Assembly (NCBI GenBank): GCA_023428785.1
Contig: JAEYWU010000024.1
Location: 1-15,668 of the forward strand
Source of the DNA: Pseudomonadota bacterium
GTDB lineage: Bacteria; Pseudomonadota; Alphaproteobacteria; Caulobacterales; Caulobacteraceae
DNA: 15,668 nt
Reading direction: 5' to 3'
Part shown: piece after piece, positions 1 to 6,285 of the stretch
How positions within the stretch are numbered: position 1 is the first letter of the stretch
Layout: every line of letters begins with the position of its first letter
Position numbers and translations under genes: made by a program
The notes under the pieces: model-generated
What the model saw: only the letters and a program-made list of their open reading frames with translations
Told to the model about the DNA's origin: nothing
Database searches by the model: none

Positions 1-165
1 CCTGCGCCGAAAACATCAGCGCGTCCTACGGCGAAAGCACGGACGCATCCCAACGGTTCCCGGGCGATAGCCCGGCGCCGCCCCGGCCTCTCCATCCCTT
101 CAGCCGAAACCGGCGTGAAAACGATGGGTCGCGCCTCGCTCCCATCCTCCCCTGACAGAGGAAAG
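1..165. other. Window edge with no supportable gene
   Basis: No gene can be supported here. Two forward frames run open from the left edge: one to a TGA at 153-155, the other through to a TGA at 223-225. Either could be the tail of a gene that starts outside the window, but neither translation has recognisable motifs. The only structure I see is a GC-rich hairpin at 60-75. Confidence 0.4.
60..75. terminator. GC hairpin, possible terminator of an upstream gene
   Basis: CCGGGC (60-65) and GCCCGG (70-75) form a perfect 6-bp stem closed by a GATA tetraloop. No T-run follows on the plus strand, so it is at best a weak or factor-assisted terminator of whatever precedes the window. Confidence 0.25.
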
Positions 166-225
166 ATGAGAGGAGCTTCAACCAAACTGTGGAGCGCTTC
201 GCGCCCGCACTTAACAGCGGACTGA
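166..225 (+). CDS. Possible 19-aa leader peptide upstream of thyA
   Basis: ATG at 166 is preceded by a good Shine-Dalgarno (AGAGGAAAG, ending just before the ATG) and opens a 19-codon frame, MRGASTKLWSASRPHLTAD, that stops 20 nt before the thyA ATG. It contains a TTA leucine codon, which is rare in GC-rich genomes. The thyA ATG itself has no clear Shine-Dalgarno, so ribosomes loading here could feed into thyA. No homology is known to me. It could equally be the end of an open frame entering from the window edge. Confidence 0.2.
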   Translation: MRGASTKLWSASRPHLTAD

Positions 226-245
226 TTCGGAATCACTGTGACCCC

Positions 246-1112
246 ATGACCGTCCAGGCCCTCATCGCTGATCTCGCCTCCGCCACTGGCGCACAGGCGG
301 CCGCCGACGCCGATCATCCCGAGCGCCAGTACCTCAACCTGCTCGCCGACATCCTCGCCAATGGCGCGGAGCGCGGCGACCGGACGGGCACCGGCACGCT
401 CGGCGTCTTCGGTCGCCAGATGCGCTTCGATCTTTCAAAGGGCTTCCCGGTCCTGACCACCAAGAAGCTGCACCTGCGCTCCATCATCGTGGAGCTGCTG
501 TGGTTCCTGCGCGGCGAGACCAACATCCGCTACCTGAAGGAAAACGGCGTCTCGATCTGGGATGAGTGGGCTGACGCCGAGGGTGACCTGGGGCCGGTCT
601 ACGGCAAGCAGTGGCGGTCCTGGGCCGACCCCAACGGGGCTTCGATCGATCAGATCGAAAAGCTGGTCCATGGCCTCAAGACCAATCCGAACAGCCGTCG
701 CCACATCGTCACGGCCTGGAACCCGGCCGACGTCGACGACATGGCCCTTCCGCCCTGCCACTGCCTGTTCCAATTCTTCGTCGCCGACGGCAAGCTGAGC
801 TGCCAGCTCTACCAGCGCTCGGCAGACGTCTTCCTCGGCGTGCCGTTCAACATCGCCTCCTATGCGCTCCTGACCATCATGGTGGCGCGGGTCACTGGCC
901 TTCAGCCCGGCGAATTCATCCACACCTTCGGCGACGCCCACCTGTATCTGAACCATCTGGAACAGGCCCGCACCCAGCTGGCCCGCGAGCCCCGGCCCCT
1001 GCCGACCATGCACGTCGCCGACCGCTCCGATCTCTTCGCCTTCGAACTGGGCGACTTCGTGCTGGAGGGCTACGACCCCTGGCCGCACATCAAGGCGCCG
1101 GTCGCGGTCTGA
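246..1112 (+). CDS. thyA: Thymidylate synthase
   Basis: Converts dUMP to dTMP with methylene-tetrahydrofolate as carbon donor and reductant, producing dihydrofolate. It is a cytosolic homodimer in the de novo dTTP pathway. The protein is 288 aa from ATG 246. It shows RTGTGTLGVFG near the N-terminus, IWDEWAD, GDLGPVYGKQWR, the catalytic LPPCHC motif with nucleophile Cys171, QRSADVFLGVPFNIASY for dUMP binding, and GDAHLYLNH. The first ~25 residues are extra compared with the 264-aa E. coli enzyme, but no Met lies between ATG 246 and the conserved core. A GTG at 189 would lengthen it by 19 poorly conserved residues. Its TGA overlaps the ATG of the MazG-like gene, implying translational coupling. 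folA lies 1.6 kb downstream on the same strand and would recycle the dihydrofolate. Identification is certain; the exact start is less so. Confidence 0.97.
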   Translation: MTVQALIADLASATGAQAAADADHPERQYLNLLADILANGAERGDRTGTGTLGVFGRQMRFDLSKGFPVLTTKKLHLRSIIVELLWFLRGETNIRYLKENGVSIWDEWADAEGDLGPVYGKQWRSWADPNGASIDQIEKLVHGLKTNPNSRRHIVTAWNPADVDDMALPPCHCLFQFFVADGKLSCQLYQRSADVFLGVPFNIASYALLTIMVARVTGLQPGEFIHTFGDAHLYLNHLEQARTQLAREPRPLPTMHVADRSDLFAFELGDFVLEGYDPWPHIKAPVAV

Positions 1113-1408
1113 TGGACCTCAAAGCCCTGCAGGCTGATGTCCTGCGCATTTCCGACATCTATGCGGCCGAGCACGGCATCGACCGTGACCGCGACTGGGC
1201 CCTGCTCAAGCTCCAGGAAGAGCTCGGCGAGCTCACCGCCGAGCACCTGCGCCTGTCTAGCCGCGCCCGCGGCCAGGCCGATGCGCAAAAGCTTGCCGAC
1301 GAGGCCGCCGACGTCCTCGGCATGTTGCTGATCTACTGCGAGCGCGCCGGCGTTGATCTCGACACCGCCATGCGCCGCAAATGGCTTGCCTGGCTCGAGC
1401 CGAGGTAG
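1112..1408 (+). CDS. MazG-like nucleotide pyrophosphohydrolase
   Basis: A 98-aa all-alpha NTP pyrophosphatase of the MazG-like superfamily. Such enzymes hydrolyse (d)NTPs to NMP and pyrophosphate using Mg2+ held by acidic residues. The two metal-binding stretches are visible: KLQEELGEL (about residues 32-40) and DEAADVLGM (about 68-76), on consecutive predicted helices. The length fits a single-domain member rather than the two-domain MazG. The ATG shares one base with the thyA stop codon (TGATG), so the two are probably co-translated. This suggests a role in deoxynucleotide pool control or house-cleaning alongside thymidylate synthesis. The substrate (dCTP, dUTP or a damaged nucleotide) cannot be told from sequence. 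It ends 3 nt before the convergent oxidoreductase. Confidence 0.8.
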   Translation: MDLKALQADVLRISDIYAAEHGIDRDRDWALLKLQEELGELTAEHLRLSSRARGQADAQKLADEAADVLGMLLIYCERAGVDLDTAMRRKWLAWLEPR

Positions 1409-1411
1409 TCG

Positions 1412-2503
1412 TCAGGTCAGGACCGACAACGTCGCGCGGTCATAGCCCTGCGTCTGTTCGCCCGCCTGGACCTTCCTGACCCAGTTGGGGTCCGCCAGCA
1501 GGGCCCGGCCCACGCCGACCAGATCGAATTCCTCGCGCTCCAGCCTCTCCAGCAGCCCGTCCAGCGACGCCGCGCCCGAGCTCTCGCCCCGGAAAGCGCC
1601 GAAGAACTCGCCGTCCAGCCCGACCGAGCCGACCGTGATCGTCGGCTTGCCCATCAGCTTCTTGGTCCAGCCGGCGAAATTCAGGTCCGAACCCTCGAAC
1701 TCCGGCTCCCAGAAGCGGCGCTGCGAACAGTGGAACGCATCCACACCAGCGTCGGACAAGGGCGCCAGCCAGGCTTCCAGCTCGGCCGGGGTCCGCGCAT
1801 TCTTGACCGTATAGTCCTGCGACTTCCACTGCGACAGACGCAGGATCAGCGGGATTTCGTCTCCGATCCCTTCGCGCACCGCCTTGACCACTTCGCCGCC
1901 GAAACGGGCGCGTTCGCCGATGGTGGGCCCGCCCCAGGCGTCGGTCCGGGCGTTGGTGCCGGACCAGAAGAACTGATCGATCAGATAGCCATGCGCACCG
2001 TGGATCTCGACGGCGTCGAAGCCCAGTTCCCGCGCGTGGCGGGCCGACTTACCGAAGGCGGAGATGGTGTCCGCGATGTCCTCTTCGGTCATGGCCTCGT
2101 ACTTGGGCTTGTCCGGCGCGACGAGGCCCGAAGGGCTGTCTACCTTGCCGAGCGGCTTCCACTGTTCGCCCTGACCGCGCGCCGAGCCCACGTGCCAGAT
2201 CTGCGGTGCGATCAACCCGCCGGCGGCATGGACCTCGGCCACGACCTTTGACCACTCCGGAATGGCCTCGCCGTGAAACACCGGCACCGCTGCGTCGTTA
2301 CGAGCCGCCGCGCGATCCACGACCGTGCCCTCGGTCACGATCAGACCGACCCCGCCTTCCGCGCGCCGCCGGTAGTAGCCGGCCACGCCCTCGCCCGGAA
2401 TGCCGCCCGGCGAGAAGGACCGGGTCATCGGCGCCATCACGATGCGGTTCGGCAGGGTCAGATTGCGCAGGGTGAACGGCTTGAACAGGGCATCGACGGA
2501 CAT
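1412..2503 (-). CDS. NADH:flavin oxidoreductase, old yellow enzyme family
   Basis: A 363-aa FMN-binding TIM-barrel ene-reductase, expected to reduce activated C=C bonds (enones, nitro compounds) with NAD(P)H. Seen: PNRIVMAPMTRS near the N-terminus, where the threonine is typical of classical rather than YqjM-type members; EGGVGLIVTEGTVVD; IWHVGSARG; the substrate-binding HGAHGYLIDQFFW segment with the two histidines that contact substrate; and GVGRALLADPNWV near the C-terminus. There is no CxxC cluster, so it is not a 2,4-dienoyl-CoA reductase type enzyme with an iron-sulfur centre. I chose ATG at 2503 (MSVDALFKPFTLR) because the family normally begins there; another in-frame ATG at 2539 would add 12 residues of unlikely sequence. 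It is divergent from folA. The physiological substrate is unknown. Confidence 0.9.
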   Translation of the reverse strand: MSVDALFKPFTLRNLTLPNRIVMAPMTRSFSPGGIPGEGVAGYYRRRAEGGVGLIVTEGTVVDRAAARNDAAVPVFHGEAIPEWSKVVAEVHAAGGLIAPQIWHVGSARGQGEQWKPLGKVDSPSGLVAPDKPKYEAMTEEDIADTISAFGKSARHARELGFDAVEIHGAHGYLIDQFFWSGTNARTDAWGGPTIGERARFGGEVVKAVREGIGDEIPLILRLSQWKSQDYTVKNARTPAELEAWLAPLSDAGVDAFHCSQRRFWEPEFEGSDLNFAGWTKKLMGKPTITVGSVGLDGEFFGAFRGESSGAASLDGLLERLEREEFDLVGVGRALLADPNWVRKVQAGEQTQGYDRATLSVLT

Positions 2504-2589
2504 GAAGCAACTCACATGGGGAGGACAGGAACAGTCCATGTGGCGATATCGGTTGCGTTTGAAAACCCCCGAGCCGGATTATCGCCGCC

Positions 2590-2621
2590 CTGGCGCCGAC
2601 GGCTTGAACCGGCGGCGCCAG
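2590..2621. promoter_or_regulatory. Strong stem-loop in the oxidoreductase/folA divergent region
   Basis: CTGGCGCCG (2590-2598) is perfectly complementary to CGGCGCCAG (2613-2621). After one A-G mismatch three further pairs form inside, leaving a CTTGAA loop. It lies 57 nt before the folA GTG. No T-run follows on either strand, so it is not a classic terminator. It may be a folA leader structure or a binding site. A weak promoter-like pair, TTGCGT (2551-2556) and GATTAT (2575-2580), lies just upstream. Confidence 0.4.
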
Positions 2622-2678
2622 CCGGACTAGTCAGGGCTCGCGGCCCGAGCCGTCTATTCCCTCCGCCGAGGTACTGCC

Positions 2679-3191
2679 GTGACCATCACCATCTCCCTCG
2701 TCGCCGCCCGCGGCCGAAACGGTGTGATAGGCGCCAAGGGCGGCCTGCCGTGGAAGCTCCGGTCGGACCTCCAGAAGTTCAAGGCGACCACCATCGGCAA
2801 GCCGTGCGTCATGGGCCGCAAGACCTGGAACAGTCTGCAACTGCGCCCCCTGCCCGGCCGCCTGAATGTGGTCATCTCCAAAAACCCGGACTTCGCCGCC
2901 AAGGGGGCCCTGGTCTGCGAGACGCTGGACCAGGCCCTGGCAATCGCCCGCGAGACCGCCCGGGACGACGCCGTCGACGAGGTGTGCGTCATCGGCGGCG
3001 CCCAGATCTATGCCCTGGCCCTGCCCAAGGCGAAGCGCCTCTACATTTCCGAAGTCGAGGCCGAGCCCGACGGGGACGCGCGCTTCCCCGATTTCGATGA
3101 CGCCGACTGGCGCGAAGTCTCCGCTGAACGAATCGAGCCGGGCGAGAAGGACGACCACGCCTTCACGTTCCGCATTCTCGAGCGCCGCTGA
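2679..3191 (+). CDS. folA: Dihydrofolate reductase
   Basis: Reduces dihydrofolate to tetrahydrofolate with NADPH, which is the step needed after ThyA, and is the target of trimethoprim. The protein is 170 aa, normal for chromosomal DHFR. Seen: NGVIGAKGGLPWKLRSDL (residues 14-31) with the catalytic acid Asp30 and the Pro-Trp of the substrate/Met20-loop region, GRKTW (46-50) and IGGAQIY, both NADPH-binding, and FPDFDDADWREV near the C-terminus. The start is GTG at 2679 with GAGG 7 nt upstream; no ATG is better placed. An elaborate stem-loop at 3192-3245 follows immediately. thyA-folA proximity is common in alphaproteobacteria; here an oppositely oriented oxidoreductase is inserted between them. 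Confidence 0.96.
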   Translation: MTITISLVAARGRNGVIGAKGGLPWKLRSDLQKFKATTIGKPCVMGRKTWNSLQLRPLPGRLNVVISKNPDFAAKGALVCETLDQALAIARETARDDAVDEVCVIGGAQIYALALPKAKRLYISEVEAEPDGDARFPDFDDADWREVSAERIEPGEKDDHAFTFRILERR

Positions 3192-3245
3192 TCGTCAGGG
3201 ATTGAAAGTGGCGGGCGCCGCCACGATTTCGTCTTCTCCTGACGA
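3192..3245 (+). promoter_or_regulatory. Nested stem-loop after folA
   Basis: An outer perfect 8-bp stem (TCGTCAGG 3192-3199 with CCTGACGA 3238-3245) encloses an inner hairpin GTGGCGG/CCGCCAC (3208-3214 with 3218-3224). The inner hairpin followed by GATTTCGTCTTCTCC could be a weak terminator for folA. The 3' arm of the outer stem abuts and partly overlaps the GAAAGGA Shine-Dalgarno of the next gene, so the structure could also control its translation. Confidence 0.5.
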
Positions 3246-3261
3246 AAGGATGCCTCCCGCC

Positions 3262-3651
3262 ATGCGCCCTCTGATCGCCCTCGCCATGGCCGCCGGCCTG
3301 GTGACCGCGGCCGGACCGGCCTCTGCCGAACTGCCGCCGCAAGTGTATCAGCAGGCCCGCGAAGACGCGCGCTCGGTGCTCGTCGTGCGCGTCACCAACG
3401 TCCAGCGGCTCCCGCCGGGCCAGACCCAGGGCTCCTGCGCTGTCACCGGCCAGATCACGGATGTCGAACGCGGTTCCGCTCGCGAAGGCCAGACCATAGT
3501 CGTGCCCGTGCCCTGCATCTCACCGGCCTGGGAGCCCCGGCCCGGTCCCTTCCCCGGCTATCGCCACGACGTGCTCGGCCGCGCCGAGCGGGTGCGGGTC
3601 TATACGACCGGCGGCGTCCTGGTCCGCCGTGGGCTGGACATCCTAGACTAG
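3262..3651 (+). CDS. Small secreted protein of unknown function
   Basis: A 129-aa protein with a clear Sec signal peptide, MRPLIALAMAAGLV then AGPASA, with cleavage predicted before ELPPQ; it is therefore periplasmic or secreted. The mature part of about 107 residues has two cysteines (GSCAVTGQI and PVPCIS) that could form a disulfide, and a predicted beta-rich middle. I do not recognise the family. ATG 3250 is also in frame, but the only Shine-Dalgarno (GAAAGGA, 3244-3250) overlaps it, so ATG 3262 is preferred although the 11-nt spacing is a little long. It shares its stop region with the convergent mrp gene: both stop codons sit in one CTAG. Confidence 0.7.
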   Translation: MRPLIALAMAAGLVTAAGPASAELPPQVYQQAREDARSVLVVRVTNVQRLPPGQTQGSCAVTGQITDVERGSAREGQTIVVPVPCISPAWEPRPGPFPGYRHDVLGRAERVRVYTTGGVLVRRGLDILD

Positions 3652-4709
3652 CCGGCGATCACGGCGGCCAGGGCCGCCAGGACCGCAGCCGCTTCGCTGT
3701 CGGGATCGGACAGGACGACCGGTCGACCCGCGTCGCCGCCCTGCCGGACGCCCGCCTCCAGCGGAACCGATCCGAGGAACGGCACGCCCAGCCGCTCGGC
3801 CTCGCGCCGGGCCCCGCCCTCGCCAAAGACCGGTCCGGACATGTTCTCGACCAGGCCGAGCACCGGCGTGCCGGTCTTGCCGAACATCGCGACGGCCCTG
3901 CGTGCATCGGCCAGCGCCGCCTCCTGAGGCGTGGAGACGACGACGACCCCGTCGATCGGGGTCTTTTGGACGAGGGTCAGCTGCACGTCGCCGGTGCCGG
4001 GCGGCAGGTCCACCACCAGCACGTCGAGCGGCGCTTCAGCGGTTCCCCACCGGGTCTGCGTCAGCATCTGGGTCAGCGCCTGGCTAGCCATCGGCCCGCG
4101 CCAGACCATCGCCTGGTCCGCCCCGACCAGCAGGCCGGTCGACATCGCCTTGACGCCATGCGCCTCGAGCGGGACTAGCCGTTCGCCGTCATGCTTCGGA
4201 GCACCCGCCAGCCCCAGCATCAATGGCGCCGACGGCCCGTAGACGTCGGCGTCCAGCAGACCGGCCCGCAGCCCGCGCTGCGCCAGCGCCACCACCAGAT
4301 TGCTCGCTACCGTCGACTTGCCGACCCCGCCCTTGCCACTGGCCACCGCGATCACACGAAGCACGTGCTCCGGTCGGTCAGTCGCGACGGGAGCCCTTGG
4401 ACGTCCCTGCTCCACCGCGGCCTTGGACAGGCTGGCTCCACGGGGCTTTGCTGCTGGTTGCTCGGCCGTCAGCACGACATGAACGCGCTCGATCCCAGGC
4501 AGAGCCTTGAGCACCCGCTCGGCTTCGTCGCGCACGGGAGCGTAGGCTGCGACCTGGTCGGCCGGCGCCTCGATGACGAAGCCCGCGCGATCCCCCGTCG
4601 CCACCAGCCCCTTGACCAGGCCAGCGGTCGCAAGGCCCTTGCCAGTCTGCGGGTCCGTGACCGTGTCCAGGGCGGCCAGCACGCGTTCGCGCTCAGATGC
4701 TTCGGTCAG
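3648..4709 (-). CDS. apbC: Mrp/ApbC (NBP35) family P-loop ATPase lacking cysteine
   Basis: Members are cytosolic ATPases that carry or help assemble iron-sulfur clusters. The protein is 353 aa. It has an N-terminal MIP18/DUF59-like domain (residues ~1-85), a linker, then the ATPase with the deviant Walker A GKGGVGKST (about 125-133), the LLDADVYGPS switch, and VVDLPPGTGD. The family's CxxC, which ligates a bridging cluster, should lie after ENMS. Here the segment reads ENMSGPVFGEGG, with the CxxC loop missing, and there is no cysteine anywhere in the protein. I chose a CTG start at 4709 because AAGGAGG (4717-4723) lies 7 nt upstream and it restores TEASERERVLAALD. The next candidate, GTG 4682, has no Shine-Dalgarno. 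Divergent from miaA, with overlapping 5' regions. Family assignment is certain; an Fe-S carrier role is doubtful. Confidence 0.9.
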   Translation of the reverse strand: MTEASERERVLAALDTVTDPQTGKGLATAGLVKGLVATGDRAGFVIEAPADQVAAYAPVRDEAERVLKALPGIERVHVVLTAEQPAAKPRGASLSKAAVEQGRPRAPVATDRPEHVLRVIAVASGKGGVGKSTVASNLVVALAQRGLRAGLLDADVYGPSAPLMLGLAGAPKHDGERLVPLEAHGVKAMSTGLLVGADQAMVWRGPMASQALTQMLTQTRWGTAEAPLDVLVVDLPPGTGDVQLTLVQKTPIDGVVVVSTPQEAALADARRAVAMFGKTGTPVLGLVENMSGPVFGEGGARREAERLGVPFLGSVPLEAGVRQGGDAGRPVVLSDPDSEAAAVLAALAAVIAG

Positions 4710-5665
4710 GGCCGGTCCTCCTTGTCAGCGCCGGGCGGTCGTCATATCGCCAAGTCAGGGACGCGTCATCCCGCCGGAGTACAGCCATCGTCCGCCCAGT
4801 CGCCCTCGTCGCCGGCGCCACCGCAACTGGCAAGTCTGCCTTCGCCATGGACCTCGCGCGATCTACGGGCGGCGTGATCGTCAATGCGGACTCCCAGCAA
4901 CTCTACGATGGTCTGCGTATCCTCACCGCACGCCCCTCTCCTGAGGACGAGGCTGCCGTCCCGCATCTGCTGTATGGCGTGGCTGATCCGGGCGACGCTT
5001 GGTCAGTCGGCCGCTGGCTTCGAGAGATCGAGCGCATCCTGTCAGGCGAGACGCGGCCTCTGATCCTGGTCGGGGGGACTGGCCTCTACTTCAATGCCCT
5101 GCTGCGAGGCCTCGCGCCCACGCCTCCGATCGATGCCGAGGTACGCGACTCCGTGCAGGCCCAGTACGAGACCGAAGGCGAAACCAGCGTTCGCAGCGAA
5201 CTCGGACCGCTTGATCCTGCTGCTGCCAGACTTATCGCTCCGGGCGACCGCCAACGCCTTGTGCGCGCCCTCTCCGTCTATCGGGCCACCGGCCGGTCGC
5301 TCAGTGACTGGCGCACCGAACCTTCGACGCCTTTGCTCCAGCCGGGCCAGTTCCTCGCCTATGTGGTCGAGCGGCCGCGCGACGTGCTCTACCGACGTTG
5401 CGACGCCCGCGTGGACGACATGATCGCAGCCGGGGCGCTGGATGAGGTCCGGGCTCTGAATCGACGCGGTCTCGATCCCGAACTGCCTGTTATGAAGGCG
5501 GTCGGCGTGCGCGAGCTAGCCGGCCATCTGCGAGGCGAGATTCCTCTCGGCGCAGCTGTCGCCGAGATAAAGCAGCAGACCCGTCGGTTCGCGAAACGCC
5601 AGCTGACCTGGTTCAGGAATCAGACCCCCGACTGGCCACGCGTTCCAGTTGATCCGGTTCCATGA
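4697..5665 (+). CDS. miaA: tRNA dimethylallyltransferase (i6A37 synthesis)
   Basis: Transfers dimethylallyl from DMAPP to N6 of A37 in tRNAs that read UNN codons. Seen: P-loop GATATGKS, NADSQQLYDGLRI, GGTGLYFNALLRGLAP, RALSVYRATGRSLSDW, MKAVGVREL, and TRRFAKRQLTWFRNQ near the C-terminus. The given start, ATG 4697, is the only canonical start before the P-loop. It adds about 30 residues not expected for the family, lacks a Shine-Dalgarno and lies inside the divergent mrp gene. An ATC at 4787 sits 7 nt after GGAG (4776-4779) and would give a normal N-terminus, IVRPVALVAGATATGKS, and a 292-aa protein. No GTG, TTG or CTG in this frame lies between them. The enzyme call is firm; the start is unresolved, and a near-cognate ATC is plausible. 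Confidence 0.94.
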   Translation: MLRSGPVLLVSAGRSSYRQVRDASSRRSTAIVRPVALVAGATATGKSAFAMDLARSTGGVIVNADSQQLYDGLRILTARPSPEDEAAVPHLLYGVADPGDAWSVGRWLREIERILSGETRPLILVGGTGLYFNALLRGLAPTPPIDAEVRDSVQAQYETEGETSVRSELGPLDPAAARLIAPGDRQRLVRALSVYRATGRSLSDWRTEPSTPLLQPGQFLAYVVERPRDVLYRRCDARVDDMIAAGALDEVRALNRRGLDPELPVMKAVGVRELAGHLRGEIPLGAAVAEIKQQTRRFAKRQLTWFRNQTPDWPRVPVDPVP

Positions 5666-5691
5666 ACCGCGACACTCAAGACGATTGTATG

Positions 5692-5729
5692 GACCCTGAC
5701 TTCAGGTCATAGTCGGTCATAATTAGACC
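5692..5729. promoter_or_regulatory. GGTCATA tandem repeat and GGTC/GACC dyad before a secreted-protein gene
   Basis: GGTCATA occurs at 5705-5711 and again at 5715-5721, a 10-bp period or one helical turn. GACC half-sites flank these (5692-5695 and 5726-5729), giving two inverted GGTC/GACC pairs. A pyrimidine tract ending in CTTTTT (to 5747) follows, so the second dyad (5715-5729) could also act as a weak miaA terminator. Either a transcription factor site or a terminator is possible. Confidence 0.3.
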
Positions 5730-5757
5730 CCTTCCCCCCTCCTTTTTGGAGCCTTCC

Positions 5758-6054
5758 ATGTTCGTCGCCGCGTTCGTTCTTTCGCTCGCTCTCATTCAGG
5801 ATCCTGCCGCCCAGGCTCCCGCTCAGCCCGCCGTCCAGATGTCCGAGGAAGAGCGTCAGCGCGCCGAGGAAGAGGCCTACCTCGATGAGGTCATCTGCCG
5901 CCGCGAACACGTCGTGGGGTCGAACCGCCCGCAACGCATCTGTCAGACCCGACGTCAGTGGAACCACCTGCGTGATGAGTCGATGGAGCGCTTGAGCGAT
6001 GGTCGCAGCCGGTCGTATGAAAACCACCTGTCTACGGCGGGCGCGGGCCGCTAG
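5758..6054 (+). CDS. Small exported two-cysteine protein
   Basis: 98 aa, unknown function. The N-terminus MFVAAFVLSLALIQDPAAQA is a short signal peptide. A Pro/Ala-rich spacer follows, then an acidic helical stretch (SEEERQRAEEEAYLDEV) and the motif ICRREHVVGSNRPQRICQTRRQW with two cysteines 18 residues apart. From memory, small alphaproteobacterial exported proteins with an ICRR-x-GS-x-R-x-C-x-TR-x-W core are common, usually annotated as hypothetical; I infer a disulfide-linked hairpin in the periplasm. ATG 5758 has GGAG 6 nt upstream (5748-5751). It ends 3 nt before the -35 of ssrA. Confidence 0.75.
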   Translation: MFVAAFVLSLALIQDPAAQAPAQPAVQMSEEERQRAEEEAYLDEVICRREHVVGSNRPQRICQTRRQWNHLRDESMERLSDGRSRSYENHLSTAGAGR

Positions 6055-6057
6055 GCC

Positions 6058-6086
6058 TTCAACACACGCGTGATGTGGCCTATATT
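6058..6086 (+). promoter_or_regulatory. Probable ssrA promoter
   Basis: TTCAACA (6058-6064), a 14-nt spacer and CCTATATT (6079-6086) fit the Caulobacter housekeeping pattern TTGACGS-N10-14-GCTANAWC at most -10 positions; in E. coli terms the -10 is TATATT. Transcription would start near 6092, just before the first stem of the acceptor piece. Confidence 0.5.
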
Positions 6087-6285
6087 GCATGCGTCGGGCT
6101 TGTCCCGACTATGGCGATAAACGCGCGTGTAATAAGCGAACCGGACCCGGGTGCGATTCCCGGCGGCTCCACCAATCTCTCTCCGCGTTATCGGCGGGAG
6201 CCATGGGGCCGATCAGCATCGACGGGCGTGTAAAGGCGTTGCTTTCGCTCGGTATGGTACCGCCGCATCGGGCCATTTTCTAACT

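Noticed and set aside
2273..3100. A 275-codon forward frame spanning the oxidoreductase start and folA
   Set aside because: Out of frame with folA and antisense to the oxidoreductase; Arg/Pro-rich composition typical of a shadow frame.
6131..6174. A tRNA 3' half (T arm plus encoded CCA) suggesting a tRNA gene
   Set aside because: No D arm or anticodon arm precedes it at tRNA spacing; the matching 5' acceptor strand is downstream at 6205, which identifies permuted tmRNA.
6089..6283. A 64-codon open frame across the tmRNA
   Set aside because: It lies entirely over the two tmRNA pieces, has no Shine-Dalgarno, and its codons are explained by RNA structure.
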